The notes under the pieces: generated by a model
Database searches by the model: none
What the model was told of the DNA's origin: nothing
What the model saw: the letters and a program-made list of their open reading frames with translations, nothing else
Assembly (NCBI GenBank): GCA_028753945.1
Contig: JAPNXP010000015.1
Coordinates: 2,604,001 to 2,668,000 of the forward strand
Direction of reading: 5' to 3'
Length of the DNA stretch: 64,000 nucleotides
DNA from: Hexactinellida sp. DTS-2022
Lineage: Eukaryota; Porifera; Hexactinellida
In this document: one piece after another, positions 46,311-57,972 of the stretch
Position numbering within the stretch: the first letter of the stretch is position 1
Layout: the number at the start of each line of letters is the position of its first letter
Position numbers and translations under genes: made by a program

Positions 46311-47890
46311 GATTTGTTGGAATAATCATTTACTAAACTAGTATATTATTAGAATAAGTATAATACAAAGTCAAAATAAACGCTTGTGTTGTTTGCTTAG
46401 GTCGCTTAACCACACGTCTATCCTCTCCATAATTACATCCAACTTTCTAAGTGAACGATATCTGGCTTTGTGAGTTAAAGCTTCTATGCGAAATTACCAA
46501 AACTCATGTACAAGACATATACTCTAGAAACAAAATAAGTTATATGTGGCCTCCTCATCCCCTACTGCACAATCCAGTCCTCTCCATTGTTAGTTAACAG
46601 ACCGTACTACGTAGACTCCGGTATTGTTGGTAGGGTCATGGACTTACCAATACTTTGTTGATTTTCTATTTATCCAATTGCAAATTTAAATTGTCACCCT
46701 ACCCTAATACCTTATACAGCCCCTTATACAGACAGCACTTTTTCAACGGATTCTGAATTTCTTCTTATCTCATAAATACATCATTTGAAACCATCCCAAT
46801 TAAATAATTCCTAACTGTAACCTATTTTATAGTTTATAAATTTGTATATCATTCATTGACTCAAAGCGTCATCAACAATATCATTTGCAGTGAGCATTTG
46901 GTTGATGTAATCTCATATGTATACACATATATATGCACCCAGCCTTGTGTTTTAATAGTATAGATGATAGCAAGGAAACTGTTTTCCCTCACTTTCCGAG
47001 TACTTGACGTTGTCAGCATGATGAAGCATTTCCAGAATTTCGTCCACGTATAAGTTTGCGAGCAGTATGCTGCTCGGGCCATCCATTCCTTGATAATAAT
47101 GTTCCGTTTACCCAATAGGGCCAGTCCCCCCGCCAGAAGCTGTGTGAAGTTGCTCTCAGCGTCAATGTGACCACGGTTAGCTTGGCCTTCCTGAGTAGAT
47201 GTGTCATTGCATCAAAAATGCCCTCCAGTGCCTCCCGATTTGATTTCTTATTTGCATCGCTCTTCCATAATATTGCAACCTTTAAGCTTTCTTGATTCTT
47301 GTGGCAAGAAATAGTTTCTCAGCTTCTTTGTGGACTAGGGAACTTTCTTGTCTCTACCATATCTTTCCCTCTCTTCCAATTTACGAATCCCCCAACAATG
47401 AAAGGCGACCTCTTTACATCAAACCCCTTTACAAATTTTGGAAAGCGGTTCTCTCCATGCACCCAACAACAGGGCTCGCACCAGCAGACATGGTGTGTTG
47501 ATTCTTAACACAGCCATGTGTTGTCGTTTGTCCACGAGGCCTGAAACTGGAAGTTTTTAACTGCACGACAACCACTCACTGTGATACGGTCTGTAATGCT
47601 TGTATTGATTACAAGTGAGCTAAGTTTGTCTGTAGCAGTTAGGTTCGGATATAGTTGTTCAGTTGTTTGAACATTAGTAACGACTTGGGTTCAACTTCTT
47701 CAATCCTTCAACCTGAATTGCGGGTGAAACAATCGGCTGAATTTATCCCATCTTAATAAAGGAAGTTAAAAGAGACTGATGACATACCCTCTTTAACGAC
47801 GGTGCTTTGGACTTCATCAAAATCAGAAAAAACTAATGATACAAAATCAGAAATAGAGTAAACAATATTATCAGATATTACAAAGTAACA
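46311..47890. other. Stretch without a recognised gene
   Basis: Overlapping short frames on both strands at about 46860-47510 match nothing I recognise. The phrase TTGTGTTTTAATAGTATAGAT (46944-46964) also occurs at about 30435, marking a shared repeat end. Otherwise unremarkable. Confidence 0.4.
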
Positions 47891-48600
47891 ATGCAGCGTC
47901 ATGTTCTCTAAAAACGAAATATTTATTCAGAAAATGTATAACTAGCGGATGGACAAAGTATCGTGGCACCCTCGGTGTTTTGGCGAAGTTTACGCCCATG
48001 ACTTCCTTGGGTAGTTATTATTATTATTATTTTTTATTTTTTTAATTCATAGATCATCCACAGAACAGTATTTTATTTACTAGGAACTTAATTTTTCAGG
48101 ATAGGGGTCTCATGGGTTACAGATGTGCTCCTGGGATCAGTATTTTTGATCCTGGCATTTTTTTGTTGTTGTTAACGAAAATAGGTTATACAAATAATGA
48201 AAATTCAAAATCAACCTAGAAGTTGGCTTTCAACGGATAATATAATTCTAGATAAACAAGTTATAACTGGAAAATGATAGAAAGGGTGATAAGTAAGGCC
48301 GCATAGCGGCTGTTAACTTGAAGTGCGTTGCACCGATTCGTCGCAAAGCGACCGATAGCGATGCGCTTGTTTTACTGAAACTCAATATCTCTGAAATAAA
48401 TTGAGCAAAACGGAAGCTTCCAACACACTAAGGGTCATTTCCTTCCGAAACAGTTTAACACCGCTACAAAAATTCTAGAATTTCAGCTTTGTCGATAGCA
48501 TGTATTTTGGAGGCACTTTCAAACGACCAACCACCAAAATATAGTGGCTTCGAAGGTACATGCAGTCGGCACAGCTATAATTTTAGATTTTTATTATCCT
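47890..48600. repeat. Mixed repeat fragments before OGDH exon 3
   Basis: A truncated copy of the hAT-like MITE of 54217-54475 (about 47900-47994, ending GTTTACGCCCATG) is followed by a piece of the 1.2-kb unit (48040-48150), reverse-complement sequence of 1614-1680 (48170-48235), a third GC-hairpin cluster (48296-48372: GCCGC-ATA-GCGGC, GTGCG-TT-GCAC, GTCGC-AAA-GCGAC) and a decayed unit-end hairpin (48464-48590). Confidence 0.65.
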
Positions 48601-48744
48601 ATTTATTTAATATACACGTTATTCCTCGTGTTTGTTTATTGTCTACTCCTCTTAATATAAACTAGGTAATAAAAACTATTATTTGATCTGACGATCTGTT
48701 TGTAATCATTTCTTTATTCAATCTAATATATTCCTTTGATTCAG

Positions 48745-49000
48745 TCTTCAGGTCACTATGTTTCAAAACTTGATCCGCTACGTCTTCAACAACCTCATCA
48801 ACCAAACCTTCCTGAATTGGAACTGCAATATTATGGATTTACAAAGACTGATCTTGATCGAACATTTTATCTACCTGGTAATACTTGTATTAGTGGTGAA
48901 GAAAGTGCATTAACTTTGAGAGAAATAGTTTCAAGACTTCAAAATATTTATTGCAACAATATTGGTATAGAATATATACATATTGATAATGAAGTTAAAA
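48745..49000 (+). CDS. OGDH: 2-oxoglutarate dehydrogenase E1, exon 3
   Basis: Acceptor TGATTCAG at 48744 joins in phase 0 to exon 2: SSGHYVSKLDPL continues IKAYQ, as RGHH-A-LDPL does in E1 proteins. The conserved YYGFTKTDLDRTFYLPG, GEESALTLREIVSRLQNIYC and IGIEYIHI blocks follow. The donor AAA|GTAAGT closes it at 49000 in phase 1. The expected next block (WIRQKFE-like) was not found in the remaining 15 kb by eye; it may be on a short exon or outside the window. The thiamine-diphosphate core is not in the window. Confidence 0.85.
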
Positions 49001-49234
49001 GTAAGTGATATTTAGTTTTGTTTATTCTGCGAATTGTGGGGACTCTACGTTTCCTGACTACTTGTGTTAACCTAAACCCGACTAGTTTATCCTTATGTTC
49101 AGGGGATGTCGCAGGATTTGACCAGCCCGGGTCAGGGGATGAGCATTTTGTATATTCCGGGACATGTGGCATGCCCCTTACAATTTTACTAACAACCTGT
49201 GCTCGTATCCGAGGCATAATGTTTTAACTCGGGG

Positions 49235-50494
49235 CGTGACCTTCATTATATAAGGCCTTACTACTGAGTAGATTTTGCTGGACCATGGATTACTTAAAGG
49301 CCATTGATTATTGGCTAACATATCTTTATCTCAATAGCTAGTATTGACAGACCTGAGAAATGCATTATGATTGTATAGGAAGTGAGGAACATGATATCAA
49401 GGCATACATAACACCCTTTAGAATTGTGATATATCACCATTTGATTACGTAATCGCTATTTTTCGTAGGAATGATCGTGTTTTTATAGCCTGATTTTAAC
49501 ATAGTTAAACCCATATAAATGTTCAAAATTGGAACATGAGGATGTCCATAACTAGTTGAATGAAATACAGTGGAAGCCGCTTAATCGGGACGCCTCGGGA
49601 GTAGGAATTTAGTCCCGTTTATCCGGTTCTCCCGATTAACCGATATACTTTATACTGTTTGATACGAATTGGTTTCCAAAGCCTCGTCCCGAATAACCGA
49701 ATTTCCCGATTAACCGTCTCCCGATTAAGCGGCTTCCACTGTATATCGAAATTATAAATGGAATGTTGACACATTCCTCGGTTGCCAGGGAAATGCATAT
49801 TTCTTAAAATGAGCCATAACTCAAAAATTATCGATTTTTGGTAAACTATGCTAGTACTGATCTATCCGCAAATGGTAACTTCCTATTCATTGATAATTCA
49901 TTCTCTAGGCCTAACTTCAATAATCTTTGAGATAATGATTGTATTACCATATAAAGAATTAAGTTTAATAATCTCATTACCTCAAAAATTATTGAAGTTA
50001 GACCTAGAAAATGAATTATCAATGAATAGGAAGTTACCAATTGCGGATAGATCAGTACTAGCATAGTTCACAAAAAATCGATAGTTTTTGAGTTATGGCT
50101 CATTTTAAGAAATATGCATTTCCCTGGCAACCGAGGAATGTGTCAACATTCCATTTTTAATTTCGCTATATTTCATTCAACTTGTTATGGACATCCTCAT
50201 GTCCCAATTTTGAACATTTGTAACGCGTTTGACTATGTTAAAAGTAGGCTATAAAAAACACGATAATTCCCACGAAAAATAGCGATTACTTAATGAAATG
50301 GTGATATATCAAAATTCTAAAGGGTGTTATGTATGCCTTGATATCATGTTCCTAACTTCCTATACAATTATAATGCATTTCTCAGGTCTGTCATTACTAG
50401 CTATTGAGATAAAGATATGTCAGCTAATGATCAATGTCCTTTAAGTAATCCATGGTTCGGAGTAGTAGTAAGGCCTTATATAACGAAGGTCACG
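49235..50494. mobile_element. 1.26-kb foldback derivative of a THAP/P-like element
   Basis: Ends CGTGACCTTCATTATATAAG and its inverse, with arms of about 550 bp. Exact 7-bp TSD CTCGGGG at 49228-49234 and 50495-50501. Its outer 270 bp equal the end of THAP copy 5 (28790-29060), so it is moved by that family's transposase, by inference. No coding capacity. A 174-bp MITE lies in its left arm. It sits 234 bp after the OGDH exon 3 donor, inside intron 3. Confidence 0.9.
49568..49741. mobile_element. 174-bp pogo-like MITE
   Basis: Ends CAGTGGAAGCCGCTTAATCG and inverse, flanked by TA (49566-49567, 49742-49743). Relatives lie at 61516-61691 and, decayed, near 50845-50960. Confidence 0.85.
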
Positions 50495-50501
50495 CTCGGG
50501 G

Positions 50502-51065
50502 CTTTTGCCACGGATGCCCCGTCTGAGATCCCCACTGCTTATGATGGCATTCGTTTGGGGCTTTTACCTAAACAATGACGAGTACCTCCAGACCAGACAT
50601 AATTCTGATTAAGTTAAGGGGCTCTATTTTTAGCATTCTAAATTTACTGTGATTAATATCGTAATCGTCTAATCAATTGTGATGCAATTACTTTATAGGT
50701 TAGGTTTCTGTTTTTTTTGTTAATGTAAATTTAAATACATAGTTGTCAATCCTTACTTAATAACGTGTAATTTAGATTGCAATTTTGTTAATGCATCACT
50801 TGCCATAACTGCGAACAAAATCGCTACTGTATTTTCCTATATAGTATAGAAGCCGCTTGATCGGGAGATTGGTAATCGGGATTTCGGTTAATCTGGTGAT
50901 GAGAATACACTGGACAAAATACCTACTCCAGAGGCGTCCCAATTATGCTGCTTTAATGTAGTTACGTATTAACAGGAGATCAGTAATTTCCAATACATGT
51001 AAAGTTTAATAGGAAAGTAGATATATAGCATAGTAGTTCAAGATTCGGTTTACCAAATTCTATTT
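50502..51065. other. Spacer with a decayed MITE
   Basis: About 50845-50960 holds a worn copy of the pogo-like MITE (AGAAGCCGCTTGATCGGGAG). Nothing else is recognised. Confidence 0.4.
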
Positions 51066-51069
51066 CCCG

Positions 51070-52190
51070 GTAAACGGATGTTTCGTCGCTGGATGTTTCG
51101 TCGCCGGATGTTTCGTCGCGGATTTTTCGTCGTTGGAATCTCTTAGGTGGAAATTATCACATATGGTTTATATTTTGTATTTTATATTACATATTGTTAC
51201 TAAATGGTTTTATATTCAGACTAACACGTGTTATTTAATAATACGGGATCATAGTCAACATTCTCAAAAGTATAAAGTGCATATCTGTACTCGTTATCTC
51301 ATTAATTATTCGAAATATGCCAACTCCTTTATTAGCAGAATCTATCCGAAGCTAGAGAGGAAGGCTAAAATTCTTACCCTCGCTTTCATCTACAGTATAC
51401 CTTAAATAATCAAATAATTAACTAAACCACTGGGTATGCAAGATTCGCGGCCACTGCAAAGCGCGAATAAGCTCCAAAATTGACTTAGCAATTTTGAAAC
51501 CAAGGGATTCCAACGAAATACTTGATAGCCACACCCATGGACCGGATATTTACGCATTTAAATGCTCAAGGGCTATAATTTAATGAAAGAACGTGCGAAC
51601 CACAATTCAGATGAAAGTACAAGGGCTATATTTGCTTCCGGAGTTGTAACTATGTCAGATACAAGTATTACCAAACTTCCAAAAACAGAGTCAATTAAGT
51701 GAATGATCCGTTTCCTGAAATAATTATTAACCCAGGAACTGCTTCAGAATTACACATTATAGAAATATATTGAGTAACTTCAAAGGGCGAATCATTCCTA
51801 CTCTTCGATTCAGGAGAGGAGATAATAGGATTATCATCTTCGCTACACCAAAGATGCTTTCAATATTAAGGGATCTCAACGATGGTACGCTGATGAAACG
51901 TTTAAAGTTGTACCCCAACAATTTTATCAGCTATGCACCCTCAACGCTGAAAAAGATGGCTATATATTCCCTTGTATCTATATACTAACCGTTAACATAA
52001 ATGAACCACATATGACAGAATATCAAGAAAGATTTTTGAAATAGAACCTGCCTTACTCACATCATGGTAGCTTTTGAGAAAGCGTCAATAAGTGTACTTG
52101 AAGGACATTTTCTGGCTATCGTCTCTGGATGTTTCTTCCACTTCTCTCAAAATATTTTAGGAAGATTCATTGTACTTTGAGCTTCTTTAA
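51070..52190 (+). pseudogene. MULE transposase, dead copy
   Basis: An array of three or four units (GGATGTTTCGTCGC, 51075-51135) is a MULE terminal array. Downstream, with many stops and shifts, are FLYWCH scraps (RGHCKARISS, SHTHGPD), MKERANHNSDESTRAIF, the first-Asp region (YADETFKVVPQQFYQL, about 51885-51935; DGTF has become DETF), and VAFEKAS with CFFHFSQN (D2 is lost, Val-Ala-Phe). The second end is missing, cut near the decayed THAP copy 4. Confidence 0.8.
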
Positions 52191-52299
52191 TTTACGTTTC
52201 TCCTCACCTCTTGATGATAATTGAGAATTTACATTCTTTACCTTATTAGATAAAATGCAATTAGTAGTAGAAGTAAGTAGCTTTCGCAACACGTCCCAA

Positions 52300-54829
52300 C
52301 CTATCCTGTACATCTCTCCCTCCACGATTCACTTTGATTTTCGTCTATGAAATCAATAGCCAGTTGGATGAAAATCTTGCGAGAGGGTCCAGCTATTAGT
52401 GTTTGCATTAAGTGATCGTTTTGCTCGATTTTACGAATATTTACATAGACAAATACTAGCCTCGAGTATTCAGTCAGATGGCCATTTTGGATAATCTCTG
52501 TAAGTAGTGATATCAAAACGTACTTGCTTTCTTTAGGCTCTACGATTTCGAGAAGTTTGGGTTCTGATAATGCTGAAGACATGCTTCACATTTTGACTTC
52601 TTGAAATAAGAATGTACTGCGTAGCCAGCGACAAAAGTCAAACTTTGTAGAGTTCTTATGTCAAGATTAAGATATGAGAAATCCTTCAATTCGTTTGAGT
52701 AGTCGGTTATATACAAGTTGGAGTCAGAGATAGTCTGTTCTTCTATAGAGGTAGCAAAAGATTTGAGAAAATAATTTAGTGAACTTTTTTCACCAGGGGA
52801 TGTAGTATTTACAAATAACTTGAAATACTAGAGAGTTTCAAACAACGTTCTGTTTCAAGTATTTGGCAATATGTAATGTGATAGTGTGCTCCTGCCATCA
52901 TCCGATATAAACCAAAATGATGCTCTAAAGGATCGTTCTGAAAGAAAAAAGTGAGGACATAATCGAAACCACAATTTTCAGTTAGGTGATTGACTATTTT
53001 CGTGAGAGATATCGTTGAATGCTTAAAACTTGTAAACGTTTGCTTGCTTAACTTTCCACTGTCTGGAATATTATGCCAATTATCAAGCCATAGATCAGGT
53101 GACTAAGAAAACTAAATCTAGCATCATTGTAGCGTACTGGTATTGAATATTCGTCTTTCAAGTGTATTCCTTTTACGGGTGTATTAACATTGAAGATTTT
53201 CCAAATTTATTTATTATTTTAATGAAGTCTGATGTCTGATAGTTGAAAGTCTGTCTCGATGAATCCTGAATAGCTAGACCAGCAGCAGTAGAGTCATCGA
53301 AAACCCTTAGTGCAAGGCTGACATTCTGGCGTTCCAACTTAGAAGGCCAACAAGATTTCGCCGTCCGATCGCCACAGCTAATTTAAGTACACTGTGTTGA
53401 TCTGACATGTAGAGCAGACGTACATCTTCGAATGATGCGATGTTTGTGGTGGTTAAATCATCAAACTGAGGATATTGAAAGTTTTATTGAATCTTTGAGA
53501 TTTAGCCAGTTGTTACGTATTGATTTTAAGATGTGAACAAAGTCGAATAATTGGAACAAAGTACGGTTAGAATCACAAGGGTGGGGAACAGAAGGATTCA
53601 AAGTTTTGTCAGGTGAGAATAGTTTTAAAATTCTGACTACTTGTGTAAGGATGTGTTACTTGCGTCTATTTTAGGAACTATAGCATTTTCTAATTGGCAC
53701 AGTATGAATTGTAAACGGTTAATATGTGAACGTGTATCACATGAAACAGTTGATTGACTATCAGAATCTAAGCTTGATGTGGTTTCTGGTGTTTGTTCTA
53801 GCTGTTGTATACATTCCTTTAGATTTTCGGTAGCCTTAGAAATATGTTGATAGGTGGTGTTAGGATATTCTTTCAAAACTGCTTGTTCGTATCGATTTAT
53901 TGGATGATAGTTTCAATCTGTCTGATATCCTTGACAACGTCCACTGAAATCCGTTTTCTTTGCCCTCTAGAAAAGCCTAAGCAGTAAGTGAACGATAAAT
54001 AGACAAGCTGGAATCGATAGATAATATCTGTCCGGATAATGATGGCTTGCTAAAGTGAACTGTGCATTCATCGGAATACCAGTGAACCCAATTATCAAGT
54101 AGAGTAACAGAAACGAGCTTTTCTTTGAGATTTTCTACTTTCTTAATTTGTATTTATCAATTTCTGATATTTGTTCGGCAATACTGAGCTTTAGAGCTAT
54201 ATCGAACAATTCCTGCCAGGGGCGTAAACTTGAGGTGTGCGGCGGGTGCCTGGCACCCTGACGGCTGTGATGCCATGGTGCCAAACGTGTCTGGCACCCT
54301 GGCATTTTCAAACCGAAATTAACCCCACGAACTTAATTTAGCAGATGGCGAGCTAAATAATTTTTTAATTAAGACACAAAAACTCAAAATGAATGGTTAT
54401 CCAGAAAATTATATAACTAGGGGATGAACAAAGTGTCGTGGCACCATGGGTATTTTGATGTTGTTTACGCCCATGATTCCTGCTCTTTTGTTTCATAAGT
54501 AAGACGGGCAGGTTTAGGCGTAGAGGAAGAGAGGTATTTGGGCAGCTAGATAAGATGCATGGGACAGCATTTTCTGAAAGTTTAGGTTTGCAACGTTCTA
54601 TATGCTGGATAGACCCATCACCTTGATGAATTTGGTATGTTCGATGGATATCTTCACGAAAATGCTTGATACACACATACACTGATTTTAAGTCTAAAGC
54701 GCCTTCTCTGCAAATAGCTTTTATCCATTTGTTAGCCAAGTCTGGGCACGTAGGTAAGGAAAACAAGGAAGTATAAGGTTCGCCTTTGTAATTACTTCGA
54801 CAATTGGGTACGGAATATGTGTTAGGCAT
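52300..54829 (-). pseudogene. THAP-domain transposase, dead copy
   Basis: The start is the ATG at 54829 (MPNTYSVPNC); the first zinc ligand is Tyr5 instead of Cys, the others (C10, C53, H56) remain. The AVPCILSSCP box follows. The hAT-like MITE cuts the frame after the KEQE codons; removing it with one TSD restores EQELFDIALKLS. Core scraps include ERQNVSLALRVFDDSTAAG near 53320, the HHFGLYRMMAG block near 52920 and a Cys-rich end (52582-52301). Many stops and shifts. Confidence 0.85.
54217..54475. mobile_element. 259-bp hAT-like MITE
   Basis: Ends CAGGGGCGTAAACTT and, inverted, CATGGGCGTAAAC; exact 8-bp TSD ATTCCTGC at 54209-54216 and 54476-54483. A GC-rich GTGCCTGGCACCCTG palindrome lies inside. 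A truncated relative is at about 47900-47994. Confidence 0.9.
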
Positions 54830-55149
54830 CTTCAGGATAGATGAAGGACTCAATTTGAACAAATAAAGCTAAATTTGTGTATAAAAGCAAGTAAATAATT
54901 ATTCCGTATTTGAATTGGTTACGAAAATACCTGCCACAGTATAATAGTGAATAATTAAGTGGAGTAAGAGTAAAAAGAACACAATTAATCGTGAAAAAAA
55001 TGACCGTATAATACTATAATACAATTGGAATTTGAGATGAAGTCTAGATTAATACGTTTTAGTATTTATTAAAAATTATGGTTGAATTTCAATTTAGCCT
55101 TGTGACCTTGGTTTTTCTGCGCCAAGGCCTGATATTACGTAGGTCCCGG

Positions 55150-56960
55150 CTTAGCTTAACTCCACCCATTAAACTTTAAAAACATATTATTATATTCGCT
55201 CAAAATATACATCAATTACATCTTTCCACACTACGTAAAGCTTTCATTGAGGTTTAGTCCTATTTTAACTGGTATTGACCCGATTTGTCAACTTTCCGTC
55301 CCAAACTGGTTTTCCGCTGGACAAAACTCAAGCCTGTACAGGAAACATCATAAGTGTATTTCATTCATTTGACGATAACATTTTCTCTTGAGGAGAAAAA
55401 GAACTACTCTTTGGATTGAATAAGCGAGTTATTCGCTATCTTATTCAAAATATGAAAAATCCCAGGGTTGTTTTATTTAAATCACTTAATTAAAATTATT
55501 GATTTAAATTTATTGAATTTCCTATAATCATGAGTTTTTATTATTGGGAATCAAATGCATATTTTTAGTTATATGTAGTGAGGAAGAGTGTAGCAAATTG
55601 GCAATCTACGGATTGCAGATATTTGTAATAAGTAACAACTAGACTTAAATTCTAAAACTTGAGTAATAAAACTGTGTCTTCTTCGTTGTTTGAGATACGG
55701 TAGAGTTTTAACTTAAATGTTTTGATATGATTTTGAAAGTCTCATAAAATCAACTTCAACACCAGCTGACAACCAATATGACCAGGTAGAAGGAAGCAAA
55801 GTTTGCAAAAGTTTGCCCAAACTTTCCAGAGCGGCATGGGAGCTTAAATCGCGAGTTATATCCTAAAGTATCAGAATCAGGCATAAAACTTAACTAGCCA
55901 GAGGTTGGTCACGGAACCTTCATTTTTGACCCTACTAAGACCCAATATGAATTCTTGTATTCAGCCATCAGACGCAGAATTTTAATGTCAAATAAAAATG
56001 GGGGTTTGGTTTATTTTTTAATTCTTGGCGAGCCAAATTGTTAAATATCTACCACAAGGTGCAAATAAGGCTGTCACTTTTCACCTTTAGGCCAATTATC
56101 ATCACAAGGATTGAGATCGAAATATTGGATTGCAAAATAATCGAAAAATTCGGAATTTACGATATTTTCTGAAATTATCTAAAAATCGCAAATTACCTAA
56201 AATCTCAATTCTTTTGAAAATTACGAAAATTAGCCGGAATGTACGATATTTCATGATTTCTTTTGATGTTTTCGTTATTTCTCGGTATTTTCGTTATTTC
56301 TCAATATTTCTGATGTTTCATATATTTCGGTAGTTCTAGCTCGCTGATCGATCAAGGATTTACATCAAATTAACTGTAGCCAGTGTCCGGATGGATTTCG
56401 GAATAGCGGATTTAACGGATTCCAAATGCAATTTATGGATTTTGGAACGGGTTTGGAAAAATTATCAAATTCACTCCAAAATCGGTAAATTACGTATTTT
56501 TTTGCATTTGTAAATAATTCTCAAATCTATCCAAAATCCATCATAGTAATTTGGTATTATGGATTTTGGGATTTAGAATGTTTTTTCTACCTTCTAATTA
56601 TTAATTATAAATATAAATATATTACTTGCTAGAAAGATTTCTAAAATAACTATTTGGATCTAGAAATCTGTGTGTTTAGGTAAATCCATATGGATTTAGT
56701 AATCTTATGGATTTACAGTACCCGGACAAAAGTATTCGACCACCCAACAATTTCCCTTTGAAATAGTACTATTGTAGACTGTAGGCCTGTTGCGTAGATT
56801 TCTGAGATCGTAGAATCCTGAGATTCCTGTACTAAAAACCATGGACGCAATAGTAGCGTAGAATTCTGAGATTCACCATAGAATCGTGAGATTCTATGGT
56901 TAATCTCTTGATTCAGTTGTGGTTGGATATTATTGTATGTTACTTACTATGAAATTGGGT
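55150..56960. other. Stretch without a recognised gene
   Basis: AT-rich. About 56110-56340 is a degenerate run of AATTTACGATATTT-like words; 56380-56700 repeats GGATTTTGGA and GGATTTAG words; 56790-56905 holds inverted AGAATYYTGAGATT words. The only longer frame (56130-56333) follows the word repeats and has no protein signature. Confidence 0.45.
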
Positions 56961-56964
56961 ATTA

Positions 56965-57115
56965 CAGTGGAACTCTGTAAGTGAGGATGTTCGAGACAAT
57001 ATTTTTCAATTTTCTTTGAATACACCTCTATAAGTGGGGAATTAACTCTAACTGGAGAATGGGTGGATATCAGAATGTTCGCCGGCCCAACTTCAGCCAC
57101 TTAGAGGTATCACTG
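56965..57115. mobile_element. 151-bp MITE, relative of 16825-17324
   Basis: Ends CAGTGGAACTCTGTAAGTG and, inverted, CAGTGATACCTCTAAGTGG; TA on both sides (56963-56964, 57116-57117). Internal CCTCTATAAGTGGGGAATT is shared with the 500-bp form. Confidence 0.8.
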
Positions 57116-57417
57116 TACAATGTAAACGCGAAATCTGCCAATTATGCATTATATAGTTTTGACTTAAACCCTTCTAATGTGTAATTGAGGAAGATACAGT
57201 CAATAATTCATTGAAAAATATCAACAATATATAATCAAGTAATAAATAAAACAATACAATATACACATATACATATGTATATATACATATGCAAAATCAG
57301 TGGAAATGTACTACAAAAATACGGTATATTTTTGATGCAATTTACAAAAAGTATATTCAAATTAATGGCTAGAGGGAAGAATTATTAGTTAGCATGTAAA
57401 TACACAGACACAGTTTA

Positions 57418-57880
57418 GAAAAAAAGGACACATACAATACAACAGCTACACTATACCAGTACCGCTATAACCTAGCTGATAATACTCTCCTAATCCTAAG
57501 CTGGTGGTGAATTCCAGATAGCAGGTACTCATATAGCGTAACTATTGTAATTATGATACTAAGCTATGTAAACCAGACACATACAATACAATAGCTACAC
57601 TATACCAGTACCGCTATAACCTAGCTGATATACTCTCCTAATCCTAACCTGGTGGTGAATTCCAGATAACATGTACTCATATAGCATAACCAGTGGCGGC
57701 GCGAGCCAGCCGCCACTGGTGGGGCACAATTACGTCACAGGTGGGGCACAGGCTATTAAACTGGGGCACACTTACATTAATGAGGTGGGGGCACAGGCCC
57801 CACCTGGCCCCACCCTCTCGCCGCCTCTGAGCGTAACTATTGAAATTACAATACTAAGCTATATAAACCAGACACAGCTC
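57418..57880. repeat. Tandem duplication of about 150 bp, second copy split
   Basis: Copy 1 (about 57428-57572) and copy 2 (about 57578-57880) share CAGCTACACTATACCAGTAC-type sequence and ATAACCTAGCTGATA. Copy 2 holds a 139-bp hAT MITE at the AGCRTAAC site. Copy 1 keeps the empty site (AGCGTAAC, about 57535-57542), which proves the insertion point. Confidence 0.85.
57691..57829. mobile_element. 139-bp hAT-like MITE
   Basis: Ends CAGTGGCGGCGCGAG and, inverted, CAGAGGCGGCGAGAG; 8-bp flanks AGCATAAC (57683-57690) and AGCGTAAC (57830-57837) differ at one base. Core repeats of TGGGGCACA. Confidence 0.9.
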
Positions 57881-57897
57881 AGACAAAACACATACAT

Positions 57898-57963
57898 CAG
57901 TCGATTCTGCTTAATTGGGTCAAACTATCCTCGGAAAGTTACCCAATTTAGCGGTGTCGACTG
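57898..57963. mobile_element. 66-bp pogo-like mini-MITE
   Basis: Ends CAGTCGATTCTGCTTAATTG and, inverted, CAGTCGACACCGCTAAATTG with only about 25 bp between; TA on the right side only. Confidence 0.65.
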
Positions 57964-57972
57964 TATTTAAAC

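Larger units (their letters stand above)
52290..55149 (-). mobile_element. THAP/P-element-like transposon, copy 4, decayed
   Basis: The right end, CGGGACCTACGTAATATCAG in inverse at about 55130-55149, is a diverged form of the CGTGAACTACGTAATAT ends. The left end and TSD are not found; the element meets the dead MULE near 52190. A hAT-like MITE is nested at 54217-54475. Confidence 0.65.

Noticed and set aside
46861..47508. Overlapping 60-85-residue frames as a gene
   Set aside because: I could not assign any motif; the frames on both strands are short and shadow each other.
56130..56333. A 67-residue basic protein
   Set aside because: Encoded by AT-rich word repeats without any domain, codon signal or splice context.
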